From contig NW_014013449.1 in assembly GCF_000611645.1 (NCBI RefSeq), forward strand, positions 1 to 32,210: a DNA stretch of 32,210 nucleotides, given 5' to 3'. Within the stretch, counting starts at the first letter, position 1; every line of letters starts with the position of its first letter. A program made the translations under genes and the position numbers. Shown one piece after another: positions 1 to 12,324 of this stretch. A model generated the notes under the pieces. That model was given only the letters and a program-made list of their open reading frames with translations, did not search any database and was not told where the DNA came from. This DNA comes from Monoraphidium neglectum. Its lineage: Eukaryota > Chlorophyta > Chlorophyceae > Sphaeropleales > Selenastraceae.

Positions 1-2084
1 CCACAGGATGTCCCTCACATCAGCCAGCAGCCCCTCACCCCCGGCGCCGCCCCTCAGGAACTGCGTCCCCAGGTAGTAGAACGCCCAGGGGTAGAACAGC
101 CCCCAGAAAGACGTGCCGCCCGCTTCCACCAACGCACCCCATTTGTCACCGCCATCGCCGCCGCCAACACCGCCGGCGGCGGCCGGCCCGGCCTCCTCGC
201 GGCCGCTGAACCCGGCGACTCGCGAGGCGGCGGCGACGAGGCGGGCGAGGGGGGAGGACGCGGCGTCGGCGGCGGTCTCGGGCGTGGACAGCGCCTCCAC
301 CATGTTTTTGAATAGGATGGGGACGGCCAGGTTGATCGCGCGCTCCGCCATGACGAGCGCGAAGCAGCCGAGCAGCCGCGCGCGCAGCAGGCCGGTGGGG
401 GGCCAGACGTAGCGGAACGCGCCGAGCGCCATCTGCCAGCGGCCGTCGCCGGGCCGCCTGCGGCGCGCGGAAGGGGCACCGACCCAATCAACGACCGCGG
501 AGCGAGGTCCCTCTGCAAGGAACCTATCAGCCTGCAAATACAACGGGGCCTGGCATATAATCGCCACGCATCAAAACTCAGGCCTCAACATTTGCCCTGT
601 CTATACGACGCTGCTGCAGGTGGCACGGCGACCCCCACCCCCCTCGCTCACCAGCGCTTGCCTCGGGACCCTGCGGCGGCCTCCTCTGCGTCCAGCAGCG
701 GCTCGTAGTGGCCGTCGTATGAGGAGCGCGCCAGCAGCTGGTGCTGCTGCACGACCACCTGCGCACGTGGCGCCAGACGCGAGCAAACCGCGGGATCGGG
801 TGCTGCCTGTCGCAGCATGGCTTCCATGTGTTTGAAACGGCTGCCGGGCGAACGCGCGCCGCAGGCGCGGCGCACGTGCCGCGGCCACCTGCAGCCGCAG
901 CCGCGCCGCGCCTGGACGCGGGCGCGGGGGCTCCGCCGCGCCGCGCATCCCTCCCTCCCTGCACGCTCGCTCGCTCGCTGGCGTGGCGCCGCGCGCCTTT
1001 CGACAGTGACACCTTATCCCCCTGGTCTCTACCCACGCCTGCTGCCTTGCGCCCCTGCCCCCCTTCCCCCGCTGTCCCCCAATAACCCCAAAGGCCCCAC
1101 CTCGCAGACCAGCAGGGCGAGCAGCATCACCAGCTGCAGCCCGTGCAGGCTGACGCGCGCGATGTGCTCCCCATCAAACAGCTCGTCCCCCGCGCCCGGC
1201 GCGCCCGCCGCGTCCTGCGCCAGCAGCAGCCCGACCTGGGGGGGGCGAGGGCGGCGCGCGGCGTGGGGGGCCGGCGGCAGGGAGGGCTCCGAGGGTGGGG
1301 GTGGGTGTGGGGCTTGGTTCGTGCAGCGGCGACTGCAGGCCTGTTGTGAGGGTTGAGATTGTGGCGCCTGTAGCTGCCCACTTTTCTGTGACAAGCTGCC
1401 AGGTACGGCTGGCACCCAGGGTTGAGTAACGGTGTCAGTACAAGGCAGTGGCACACAACTGCTGTCCGCTGGCCGGCTGCCTGCCGGTGTTGGGCGGCTG
1501 GGCGCACCTGCGCCATCGTCATCAGCAGCACGCCGCTGAGCCGCAGCCCCAGCTGGGTGCTCCAGCAGCAGGCCAGCACGACCTGCGGCGGCGTCGCAGC
1601 GGGCGCGGTGCGTGTGCGGGCCGGCAGGGATGACTCTGGGAGTCGAGGCAGCACCAAGGGCCAAGCTCGGTCCGAAGATTGGCGTTGTCACCCCTGGAGT
1701 GCGGCAGTCCCAGGTGCAGTACAACGTCACAACCGCATGGCACGGTCGCTGCTGCTGCATTCACAGGATCGTATATGAGTTCTATGCGCGAGCTGCAAGC
1801 CCGGCGCTCACCAGGGTGAAGGAGTAAAGCAGCAGCACACACGCGCCATCGGCATCGACCGCCGAGAGCGTCGGCCAGTGCTGGAACTGCCGCGCCACGA
1901 TCAGCGTGGCCTGCAGCGCGGCCAAGGCTGCATATGTGCATACCCGTACACATTTGAACGCCTTGAACCGCCTCTCGTCCGCGCTTGTAGTCGGTGCTGC
2001 TGACTGCACAGCCCACCGCAGAAGAACGAGAGTGGTGACAAAAGCTGCGGCCGTGCCAGCAGGGAACACAGTGTGCACGTCCAT
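1..2084 (-). CDS. HMT1: ABCB6/HMT1-type half ABC transporter, N-terminal part (gene runs off the left edge)
   Basis: Exons on the minus strand are 2084-1812, 1582-1508, 1235-1101, about 911-652 and 523-1, giving about 422 residues in one frame. The first exons carry about five hydrophobic helices (for example residues 5-25, 47-65, 80-100 and a helix rich in LVMLLALLV), which match the extra TMD0 domain of ABCB6/HMT-1 transporters. The last exon opens the core membrane domain: FRYVWPP, then ERAINLAVPILFKNMVEAL, then FLRGGAGGEGLLADVRDILW, the run ending the first core helices in ABCB6. This family moves porphyrins, glutathione or phytochelatin-metal complexes across vacuolar or mitochondrial membranes and gives cadmium tolerance in yeast, worms and algae; that role is known for the family and inferred here. 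The ATP-binding domain lies outside the window. The start is the first in-frame ATG. The left border of the fourth exon is the least certain; an acceptor at 841/840 is possible but breaks the phase. Confidence 0.85.
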
Positions 2085-2349
2085 AACGTCGGGTCCACGG
2101 AGCCTCGGTCCGAGATGCCGACAAGCCCCCTCCACGAGCTATGACGAGCTCAGGGCACACCCATGTTTGCTCATTGGGTCCAAAACATCACAATAATGGT
2201 CGCAGACCGCAGATCATCTGTTGCGCGCGACGGACGGAAATAAAATCTTGCCACACGACGGGGAGGTTGTTGGGTGGCCATGAATGATATCTACAACCGC
2301 TAAGTGTGTTGTATCTAGTTGATACACGTCAACGCTGCGGTGGCGTGGT

Positions 2350-2457
2350 GTTGCACGCAGGCGCGCATGCGCGCGTGCGTGCGGGTGTGCCTACGTGCGT
2401 GTGAGCGCGCGGGGATGGGTGCGTGTGTGGGTGTGCGCGCGTACGTGTGCGAGTATG
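2350..2457. repeat. degenerate GT/GC purine-pyrimidine tract
   Basis: The stretch alternates g with t or c for about 100 bases (gcgcgcatgcgcgcgtgcgt, then gtgtgtgggtgtgcgcgc). Such alternating tracts can adopt Z-DNA. It lies in the intergenic space about 270 bases upstream of the HMT1-like start codon. Confidence 0.7.
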
Positions 2458-2961
2458 CCCACTATTAGGACTGAAATATACCATCATCATCAGCAGCAGT
2501 GGCAACAGCAGTGCTTGCCGCATTCACGGCACGGGCTGCCTGGGCCTGGGTCGTCGGTGGGGTGGGTCGGCTGCTCTCGCCTGTGTGTGCTGCATTTCCG
2601 CACCAAGTCAACAGAAGGCGGCTGTGGCCGGACTTCACAGGCGTTTGGGTCGCTACACCTGCGGTTTGTGTGCCTTTGGCCCCATATCATGCCTTGTCAC
2701 TACAGGGGCCATATGCACTGCAAGCAAGCATCCTCACGCACCATTGCTTCTACAGGATGGCATTGCGCACAGCCGCGTCAGCGTCTCGTGATGACTAGCT
2801 CTAATTATGCGATTGAGCTGGATCGCTTGAAGCTGCCGTCCAAGAATGCAGCCTCTGGACGTGGCCTTGCACGTAGGCTGCAGGAATTCAGGTCGTACCA
2901 GGTAGGGCAGGGCGACTAGCTGGCATATGTGGCAGGGCGTCAGCACTGCATGCACAATTGC

Positions 2962-2966
2962 TTACA
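2962..2966 (-). terminator. TGTAA polyadenylation signal of the giant LRR gene
   Basis: The plus strand reads ttaca, so the minus strand reads TGTAA about 47 nt after the stop codon at 3013. TGTAA is the usual near-upstream polyadenylation signal in chlorophyte algae. Confidence 0.65.
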
Positions 2967-3012
2967 GTTGGTGGGAGATATGTCACAGCAGTCAAGCAGA
3001 TTGGTCAGGGGT

Positions 3013-6000
3013 TCACATCTCATCGGAATGCGTGCCTGCTTCCCAGCCACTCTCCCTACGCAGCGAAATCATTGAATCGGGCCGGCTGTGGAGGCCGCCA
3101 AAGGCATCGTCCGCATCGCCATCATCGCCGCCACCACCACCGTCACTGCTGCTGCAGCTGCAGCTTTCACAGCTGCAGCTAATGCTGCTGGTGCAAGAGC
3201 AAGCGTCATCATCATCACCGCCCCCATCCTGGTCCCCCACCCCGCCGCGCCGCCTGACCGAGCGCCGACTGGCTGTGCGGCCACCGCCCGCCGCAGGCGC
3301 GCCGCTAGCAGAGCCGCCTGCCCTGTCTGCTGCTGCCTGCGCCGCGTGGCGGGCCCTGCGCGCCCGCCAGGCCCGCTGGATGCGTTTGACCATCCCTGCC
3401 ATCAAGTGCAGCTCCTGCTCCCAGGTCCTGCGCTCGGCAGCACGGATTACGGCACAGATGGCGTTGGGCCGGAAGTCACTGGGTATGGAAATTCTGAGGC
3501 ACCCCACGTGCAGGGTTGAGGGCTGTTGCTGTCAGCAACACTGCACTCCCGACCGTAAACATAGCTCTCGGCAGCATCCATGCGACCCCAGCCAGCAGGC
3601 CTCTCACGCAAGCGGCCAAAGGCTTCTCCTGCACAAGCGTCGGGCCCCACCTTGCCACCAGCACAGCCCTGCACGTGCCCCGCGCCCACCTGGCGTAATC
3701 AAACTCCAGGAGGTGGTGCTTGCTCTCCAGGCTGAGCCACAGCTTGTCGTCCTCGGGGTCCGCCACCGCCTTGCCCTCCGCCAGCAGGTTCTCCAGCTGC
3801 CGCACGCGCTGGCCGGTGCGCGCCCTCTCCGCCAGGGACTTCCGCACCGCCACCTGGGGCGCGTGCGGTGCAAGGATCAATGAAGGGATGGCGCGCGGGG
3901 TGGGAGGTGGGATGCAGGCGTGGAAGCACGCTGACTTTGTTGTGAGGCGGAGTGAGCGCGGGGCACCGGCCTGCCTACTGGGTGTTGCGACGCTCGGCCC
4001 ACCGCCCCCGCCTTATCAGGCATTGTATGATGGGATCTGCTGATGCAGGGTGGACCGCCTCTCAGCAGCGACTCGCAAGCCGTGCGTCACGCGGATTGAC
4101 CACTGAATCCCGCCGGGTGCGGGTTCGCGGCCGCCGCGGATGGCGCAGAAAAGGCGGTGCGCGCACCTTGACAACCTCCCGCGCGACGTCCCTCTGCTCT
4201 GGCTGCCGCAGGTCCAGCCTGCAGCGCGGGGCCGACGCAGCCGGCAGGGTTGCGTGTCTGGGCAACGCGGGCGCCCAGCTTTGTGCCCTGCCGCGAGCTG
4301 GCGTCCACGCGCAGGCCCCGAGCGAGTGTCGAACTGCGGCGGCATGGAGAGGTCCCTCGGGCTGCACATTCCGCGCACATTCGTTGCTCCCTTGGCCCGC
4401 GGCCCTCACCTGAAGTGCAGCCCCTCTGGCCGCGCCAGCGTGGCCCACACCAGGTACGGGCCCAGCCGCCGCATCAGCTCCAGCTGCTCGTCCCCCGACA
4501 GGAACTCAAACACCTGCCATGATCATTTGACAAAGGGATGCAGCGAAATCGTCGGCAGAGTGGGCCGGGGGCCTTTCGCCCTCACGCAGTCCTGCAGGAG
4601 CCCTCAGCAGCGATCGCCAAGGCACGTGCCCAGCACCCTGATCGCGTGCGGTGCTGTGTTGCAGTCTGTCTGCGGCCTACACTCCTGTTCAGTCTTCCGC
4701 TGGTGCTTGCTTGCCGCAGCGCACGACCTCGCCCCAGCCGCCCGCGCCCACCTGCACCATGTTTGACCGGTCAACGACCCTGGACCAGAGCGTCACGACA
4801 GCGCTGCACCTGTCCTCAGCCACCCCCGGCCCGATCGCCCTCAGCAGCGCCACCAGCTGCGCCGCGCTCACGCGGTCGCCCCAGGCAAACGCCCGCAGCG
4901 CTGCGAGGCCCGCCGCGCTGCGCGCCGCCGCCGCCGCCGCGACGTCCGCCGCCGCGCGCCGCAGGTTCTCCCGCGAGCGCGGCGGGAGCAGCGAGAGCAG
5001 CTGCGCCCGCAGCGGCGGGGGCAGCAGGGCCGGCGAGCGGTCGCCGCCCTGGGCGCCGGTGGTGTCCGTCAGCAGCCGGGCGGCCACCACTGGAGGCAGC
5101 GAATCCATGAGCAGCGCCGCCGCCTGCGGCCCACCGGGCAGCATTTCAGCCAGGCGCGACACCACGACGACCGCCTTGGGATCGCTCACCGCCGCAAACG
5201 CGGTGGCGAGCTCGGCCGCGGAGCCGGCGCGCAGCAGGCGCGCGAGGACGGCGTTGGTGCGGCGCGTGGCGGGGTCCACCTGCGCTGCTCCTGCGGCGGG
5301 CTGGGCGCCCGGCCCGGAGGCCGACGCGGAGCGGCCTCTCTGCGCCGCCCCGGCGGCGGCGGCGGCCGCGACGGCGTCGCCTGTGACTGAGCCGCGGAGC
5401 CCGGCGGCGCTGGAGATGCTCGCGCGCGCAGCCCCCGCTGGGGGGTTGCGCATCAGAGAACTCCGCCTGACCAGGGCGGGGCCCCCGCCACGCGCCCCGC
5501 TCCCCGGCCGGCTGCCCGCCATCGCGCCGGCCCTGGAGCCGCCCGCCGCGCCGCCCGCGCCCGCGCCAGAGCCGCCGCCCCCGGCAGTGGCGGCCCTGCT
5601 CCCGGTCGGCTCAAAAAGCAGCGCCGAAGGGTCGAGGCCAGTCCCCTCCCACCAGTAGCTGCAGCGGTCGATGCTCCAACCGACCACCGCAGCAGCTTCC
5701 GGCCCCTGCGCGCCGCCAGCGGCGCCGGCCGCGTCGCGCCAGGTGACCGGGCTGCCGCCGGCCTCGGCTCCCGTGGCATGCGGGGTGTCGCCGCCGCCGG
5801 CGCCAGCGCCGTTGCCGGCGCCGTTGGCGCCGACGCTAGCACCGTTGCTGCCAGCGCCGACGCCGCCGCCGCCCCTGGCACTGGTATTGCCGCTGCCGCC
5901 GGCGCTGCCGCCGCCAAAGCCGAGGTAAGAGGCCGCGGCCGTGCTCCTCGCGCGCTTGACCCGCCGCGCCTCCCTGGCCGCCCGCATGGCCTCCTCCTCG

Positions 6001-9000
6001 CGCCGCGTGCGGCCGCCAGGCAGGTACTCGCGGCGCACCGCCAGCACCTGCGGCCGAGCAGGTTGGCGCGGCAGTGCGCCGCGGGAGTGTCAGTGCTCTT
6101 GGGCGGTGCCACAGCGCACCCCCCGCCACTGGCGGAACGTCCGCAGTCTGCGGCGCCTGGAGCACTGCCGCATGCATTGTGGGCGCAAGGAAACCAGTGG
6201 AGTGCAAAGAGCCCCCCAGCACTCGCTAGGAGCAGCATTGAACGGGCTTTGACCAACTGAAAAGTCAGTTATCACCACAGGTTACCTCTGCCCTGCTGGA
6301 AAAGCACGGCAGCGTGGTCAAGCAGCAGCACACATGGCGCCTGCCACCCCCAACCCGGACGCAGGTGCCGCCCCATCTCCACCTTTTGCAGGTACTCGCT
6401 GCGCGCCGCCCGCACGCGCCGCAGCAGGGCCCGGAAGTCTTGGCCCGGCGCGACGGGCTCAAAGGGGCCAGGGGTGGCGTAGCAGACGTAGTCGAGTCGC
6501 AGGGTGCCGGCAGGGGGGATGGCGTACGCCTGTGTGTGTGTATGTGCATATGTGTGCGTGTGTGTAAGTGTGTGTGTGTGGGGTTGCGGGTGCTCACACG
6601 CAAGCGAGCGTGTTGTGCGTGCAAGTTTGTCAAGGCAAGAGCACCTCTCATGAATGCCAAACCTGTGCGCTGTAACACGGCGGCCAACCACTGGCGCGCG
6701 CCCTCCCCCTCCCCACCTGCAGCTTTGTGATGGCGTCGTCCCTGAGGGCCACCCCGTTGAGCGTAGCGTTGCGCCAGCTCACGAAGTAGCGGTTGTCGCG
6801 CCAAGCGCTCTCCTGCAGCGCCGCAAGCTGCAGCCTGTGGGCAGCCGCCCTGGTGTCGTTCGCAGTGATGTGGCACGGCGCAATGCATGTGATCAGAATG
6901 TCATGAGGATGGGCGGTGCCTGAGACCTGGTTCGTCGCGCAAGCATGCAGCGGCCCCTGTGGTGTCCCCTCCCCCTCCCCCCCCACCCAACACACACGCA
7001 CGCACGCACTTACGCACGTGCACGCACGCCCGGGTACATACGCGCACATGCACGCACGCGTACATACACGCACATGCACGCGCGCGTGCACACCCACACA
7101 CTCACACCCTCCCGACACCCCCCCCTTCGCACACACACGCACACGCAACAACAACCCCCCCTCCACCCCCAAAATCGCAAAACCAAAATTACAATGACAA
7201 ATCACCCACACATCTGCTGTGCGTGGAAAGCGGCAAGCGCCCTGTGCACCTGTCCAGCGGCCGCCCCAGTTTGAGGACGTACCGCCCCGTCAGGTTTGAC
7301 CGGTCAAGGGCGGTCAGCCACGGCGCCGCCAGCGCCGCGAACGCTGCCTGCTGGAGCGGCTTGAGCGCCGCGGGCATGACTGACGCCCAGAACGCGGGGG
7401 GGTCGGCAAGGCGCGCGTACGCGAGCTGCGCAGCGATAATGCGCTGGTCTGACCCCACATCAGGGTCGAAGCAGCTCAGGATCGCCAGCGCCTTGGGGTT
7501 GTGGTGGAGTAGAAGGGGTTGGGGTTTGGGGGTTGAGGTTGGAAGCTGGTTTGGGGGGTGGTGCGCTGGCGCGCAGGCACGCCGCGGACGGGTTACCTGA
7601 GAGACGAGGTTGTTCGAGTGCCCGTGTCCAACTCTGCTGCGCGGCACTTCAACGCGGTCTGGCTGACGCCCACGACCATTTGTAGCAGTCAAAGGTGACA
7701 TCATTTGATATGCAACGTCACGAAAACACGACAAATGCGGCGACTGCTGGCCTTGCTGCAAAACACGTAGCCGGCCACCCACCTGGTGTGGGGCCAGCAG
7801 CCAGTCTGGCAGCAGCAGCTCCACCAGGCGCAGCCGCCAGGGGTCGTCGGTCTTGGGCTGGCGCATCACCTTTCAAGGTCGTAGGCAAGGGAGTGGGGGC
7901 GCTCAGAACGGCCTGTCGGCTCTGATCAAATCGGTCAGGTCAGCAGCCAATAACATGAGAGATGAAGTGTGCAGCAGATGGCCGCCTGTAAGGGGCGCCC
8001 CGCTGTCAGAAAGCAACGCAACTCGCAGCGACGCGATTGCGCTGCCGTGGTGGGCAAGCTGGGCGGGGCGCCAAGCCCACCTTGACGGCCCACTGCAGCA
8101 GCACGTCCGGCAGCTGCCGGGGCTCCTCCGCCGACACCACAGCCGCCACCTTGACCAGGAACGACACCCGCTGGAACGACCGCCGCCCCTTGGACTTCTT
8201 TTTGCCACCCGCCCCGCTGCCGCTGCCACTCCCCTGCCCGCTTTGCGTGCCGCCGCCGGAGCTGGCCGCCGCCGGCGCCCCCGCGTCGGACGACAGCCGG
8301 TTGCCGCTACCGCTGCCGCTGCCGTTCGCGCTCTCAGCGATCAGTCCGGAGCGCTGATGGCGCAGCCGGCGCGCCTGCGCCCAGGGCTTCAGCTCCAGAA
8401 GCTTCTCGAGCCGCATCGGCCGGCCCCCATCCAATTGCACCTCCACAATCGAGACGGCATCCACCGGCGGGGCCCTGAACCGCTGCACCAGCCCCCTGCC
8501 GCCGGCCGCGCGCGCCCCCGCCGCCGATGCTCCGCCGCCGCCGCTGAGCGAGACGCCGGCCGCATCTGCCGCGGTCTGGCGCCTGGAGCTCGGAGGAGTC
8601 GCCTGGGGCGGCGAGGCGTTGATTGCATTCGGCTCGGCGCTGCTTGCGGTGACGTTTTCCGCTGGGTTTGATGGGGCATCAGAGCGCGACGCGCGGCGCA
8701 GGAGCGCAGTCGTGTAATCTATTGTAGTCCGGCGCCTGGGCATCCAAGCGTCCACCGCCGCCGCTGCTACTGGTCCCGCGGCTGCTTGCGCCGTCGCTGC
8801 CTGCGCCGCCGCCGCTGCGTACGCGGCCTCTTGCTGCTGCTGGAAGTTCTGGAGCCGCGATCTTAGATCTAGCAGCTCCCAGATCACGTGCTCTGCCGCG
8901 GGGTGGGACAGATCCAGGCTGTACCTGCCTGCTGGGCTGTTCAGGTTCAGCCCTGCCGCCCGCTCTGTGATCACCAGGGCCGCACCCGCGGACGGCGCTG

Positions 9001-12000
9001 CGCCCCCGGCCGCCCCGGAAGCCGGAGCCGCTTCGCCGGGCGAGGCTGGCGGCTTGGCGACGGCGTCGTGCAGCGTCGCCACCTGGGAGGGGTTTCACAT
9101 GCACGTGAATGGCAGGGATGACTGCGTGTTTTGCAAGTGTGTGGTGCTGGTACAGCCTGGACGCCGACCATTCCGCCAAACCAACGTTTGCAATCAAGAT
9201 ATCTTGTCAGCACGTCCCACAACCAAGTCAGCCATCCACCCATCCACCCATCCACCCAACCCGGCACCCCCCTCCCCACCTGGGGTGCGACCAAAAGGCC
9301 CTGCGTGGAGTCTGACATCCCGGCCCTAAATCCCTTGTCGCCCGCCACCAGGCTGCAGCCGCGCACGCTGACGTGCAGCGGCAGCGCGCACTCCGCCGCC
9401 TGCACCTGCGCCCCGCCGCCGCCGCTGGCGCCGGCGCCGCCGCCGCCCCAACCGCCGCCTAAGCTCCTCAAAGCGCCGGCTGGGCCGCCGCCGCCGCCGC
9501 TCGGCCAGCCGCCGTGCGAGGCTGCCAACGCCGCCCCAGCCCTGTCTTCGCAGCCCGCTGCCGCCGGCGCGATGTGCGCAACCGCATGGCAGCCCGCGAG
9601 CGCGCGCAGCAAGCACTGTGCGCCGGATGCACCCAGTGGGTTGCCATCGAGCACCAAGGCGCGCCGCGCCAGCACGCCGTCTTGGAGCCACCTCCTCGGC
9701 TGCAGCGCGCCGCGCCTCCCCGGCCTCGAGCCATGGCTGTCGTTTCTGAGTTCACCACCCCTGCTGTTGGTGCTGCTGCCGCTGCTGCTGCTACTGCTGC
9801 TACTGCTGCTACTGCTGCTGTCGGTGCTGCTGCTGCTGCTGCCGCTGCTTCTACTGCTCTCGCTGCCCTCCAACGCTCGCAGTTCGTCCACCAAGCGGCC
9901 AGCCCACAACCCGTCGTCCTCGCAATGCATCGCGTCGGCCGCGGCGACCGCCGCCACCAGCCGCCTTGCGCACAGCGCGGCGCCGCCCTCAAGAAGGTTC
10001 TGGGACAGGTCGACAAGCCGCCAGCCGCAGCCCCCGCGATCACCACCACCACCACCGCCGCCATTACCACCGCCTCCGCGGCTGAAGCTGCTGCCGCTGC
10101 CGCCGCAGCGCGTTGCCAGGGCGTCGAGTATTACCGCGCCGTCCGGGTCCGTCAGCCCAGTGTTGCAGGGCCGCAGCCGCCGCAGGGGCAGCGCGGCGTT
10201 GGCCAGCAGGGAGCACTCGAGCGCAAGCGCCGTGGCCCGGCCGCACGCGTTCCACCCCAGGTCGAGCTCGTGGAGTGAAGCGTTGGTGCGCAGCGCGCGG
10301 CAGACGGCGGCGGTGCCGGGGTCGCGCACCGTGCAGCGGGGGAGCAGCAGCGTCTGGCAGTGCAGGTAAGGGGCAGCCGGGACGACGTATGCGGGAGGGG
10401 CAAATGCGTCAAGCTGACAAAACATGTTGAGCTGGGCAGAATACGTGAAGGCAAGCAGGCGTGTTGTGATGAAGAGCACACAGACCACCATTACTGCACA
10501 ACCGCCCGGTAACGGTCGAAGGCATGCACAGACAGGCAGCACGTAGAGACGCAACATGCGCACAACGAGCACAGCGCCACCCACCCTCAGGTGTTCGTTG
10601 GCAGCCAGTGCCTCAGCCAGCAGCGCCGCCCCTTTGTCGCCCAGTTGCACCCCTTCCAGCCGCAGCCGCCGCAGCCGGACAGGGTTGGGCGCACCTCTCT
10701 CTCCTGTGATGGCCCCCGCAGGCCCCGCCGCCGCCTCCATCGCCGCCCCCTGATCCGCGGACCCTGCCGATGCGGAACGAGCCGCCGGCAAGAAGCTGCA
10801 CAGCAGCTGCGCAAGCGGCTGGCAGCAACGCCAGGTCAGCGCAGAGTTTGCCGACAGGTCCAGCTCTCGGATGTGCTTTGCTGCCGCGCTAGAGACCACC
10901 AGGTGTGCCAGCTCAGCCACACTGGCATCAGTCAGTAGGTTGCCTGGCGGGGAGTCAGTTGCGGGTAGGTGCCATTGGTGCGGTTGCGGCACGCCACAAG
11001 AGCCACAAGGGTGCGGCAGCGCAATGTATGACCTCGTTCTGCATCGACCGCACGTTTTGAGTGCATTACTCAGCTGCCGCCGCAAGAAGTGGTCAGATAG
11101 AGCTTAGGGACTGGCCACCCACCACCCACGCACCTTCCAGCAAAACCTTGCGCAGCCACGGGGCCGCGTCCAGAGCGGACCCAACTCGTGAAACGTGCTG
11201 CGGCCGCAACCCTGTGTGACCCAGCTGCAAAGCAGTGCAGCCACGGGGGATCGGAGCGCCGCCCATAGCGCCGCCTGCCGTCGCGCCGTGCGGGCGTCCC
11301 CTCTCTCTCGCGTTATTCCCACCAACGCCGCCGCCGCCGCCGCTGCTACCGCTGCTGCGGCGGCTTTTGGTCCAGCTGCTTTGAGCTTCAGAGGTGTCCC
11401 GCGACAAGTCGACTCCCTCTGCCTCTTCCTGGTCTGCGCGGCGCCCTTGCTGGTCACAAGCAAGCGGCGAGCTGCCGACACCCTCTGCTTTGTTGGTGCC
11501 GAGGCCACTGCTGCGTTCGCCGCCGTTTCCTGCAACGCCCTCGGCCCCCAGCCACGCGTCGTCGTTTGGCAGGCAGGCTCGGCCAACGGTCGGGCCGAAG
11601 CCTGGCGACGCCTGCAGCCTTGAAAGCGCCGATTGAATCAGCTCCCTCTGCGGTGGTTTGAGGTGGTGGCCGGGCCGTGGATGTCAGGCATGGATCAAGG
11701 CTTTCAGATGCGGTCATATGCGGTGGCCAAGCAGTGCGGCCTCAGCTGGCGCACCACCGAGGCTGCATCACACAAAGAAAGCCCCTTGCAGCATGGGCTG
11801 ATCAGCACCCAGACCATGTTTAACATGGATAATCAAAACAACCCCGTGGCTTCTGCAACCTAATTGGGCTAACACATCCAGCCGCACTCACCTGGCACCG
11901 CAGCGCCTTCGCTTCCATCGACAACTCCCCGATGCGCGCCGCTGCCTGGCAGCCCAGCCGCTGCTCCCGCCTGGACAAGTCCTCATCCAGCCTGCGCCGC

Positions 12001-12261
12001 TCAGCCGCCCCCAGATCTTCTACACATGGCGCAGCTGGCGTGCTGACTGCCTCTGTCGCAATTGGCGAAGAGGCTGCGGCGGCCGAGGCACGTGGCGGCT
12101 GCAAAACTTCATCACGGCCGCCTGGCACATGGGGTGGTGGTGGCGAGGCGAGGCCCCTGCAGGCCTGCGTGGCCGCCCTTTGAGCCGTACGCTGAGGCCG
12201 AGTGGCGCCTGAATGTGCCTTCTTTGCCCCTGTTCCAAGTGGCAATGCCAATGTCGTCGAC

Positions 12262-12324
<63 letters not shown>

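Larger units (their letters stand above)
2085..3012. other. intergenic: promoter side of the HMT1-like gene and 3' flank of the giant LRR gene
   Basis: No open frame here has splice borders or a recognisable protein. About 2350-2457 is an alternating GT/GC-rich tract (gtgcgtgtgagcgcgc and similar). The right side must hold the 3' UTR of the LRR gene. The left side, upstream of 2084, should hold the HMT1-like promoter and 5' UTR, but I see no clear TATA box. Confidence 0.6.

Noticed and set aside
2395..2919. 174-residue plus-strand open frame downstream of the GT-rich tract
   Set aside because: It begins inside a simple repeat, has no conserved motif and no splice partners. Treated as intergenic.
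4651..5658. 335-residue plus-strand open frame, Ala/Pro/Arg-rich
   Set aside because: Antisense shadow of exon 11 of the LRR gene, whose minus-strand frame is bounded by proper splice sites and continues in phase.
6985..7150. CA/CG-rich repeat considered as telomeric or CRISPR-like
   Set aside because: There is no TTTAGGG-type unit and no regularly spaced direct repeats with unique spacers. It is a simple degenerate microsatellite in an intron.
9131..10369. 412-residue open frame on the plus strand, rich in Leu, Pro and Ser
   Set aside because: It is the antisense of exon 4 of the LRR gene, where high GC removes stops. Composition is that of a reverse-read Ser/Gly-rich coding region and no family is recognisable.
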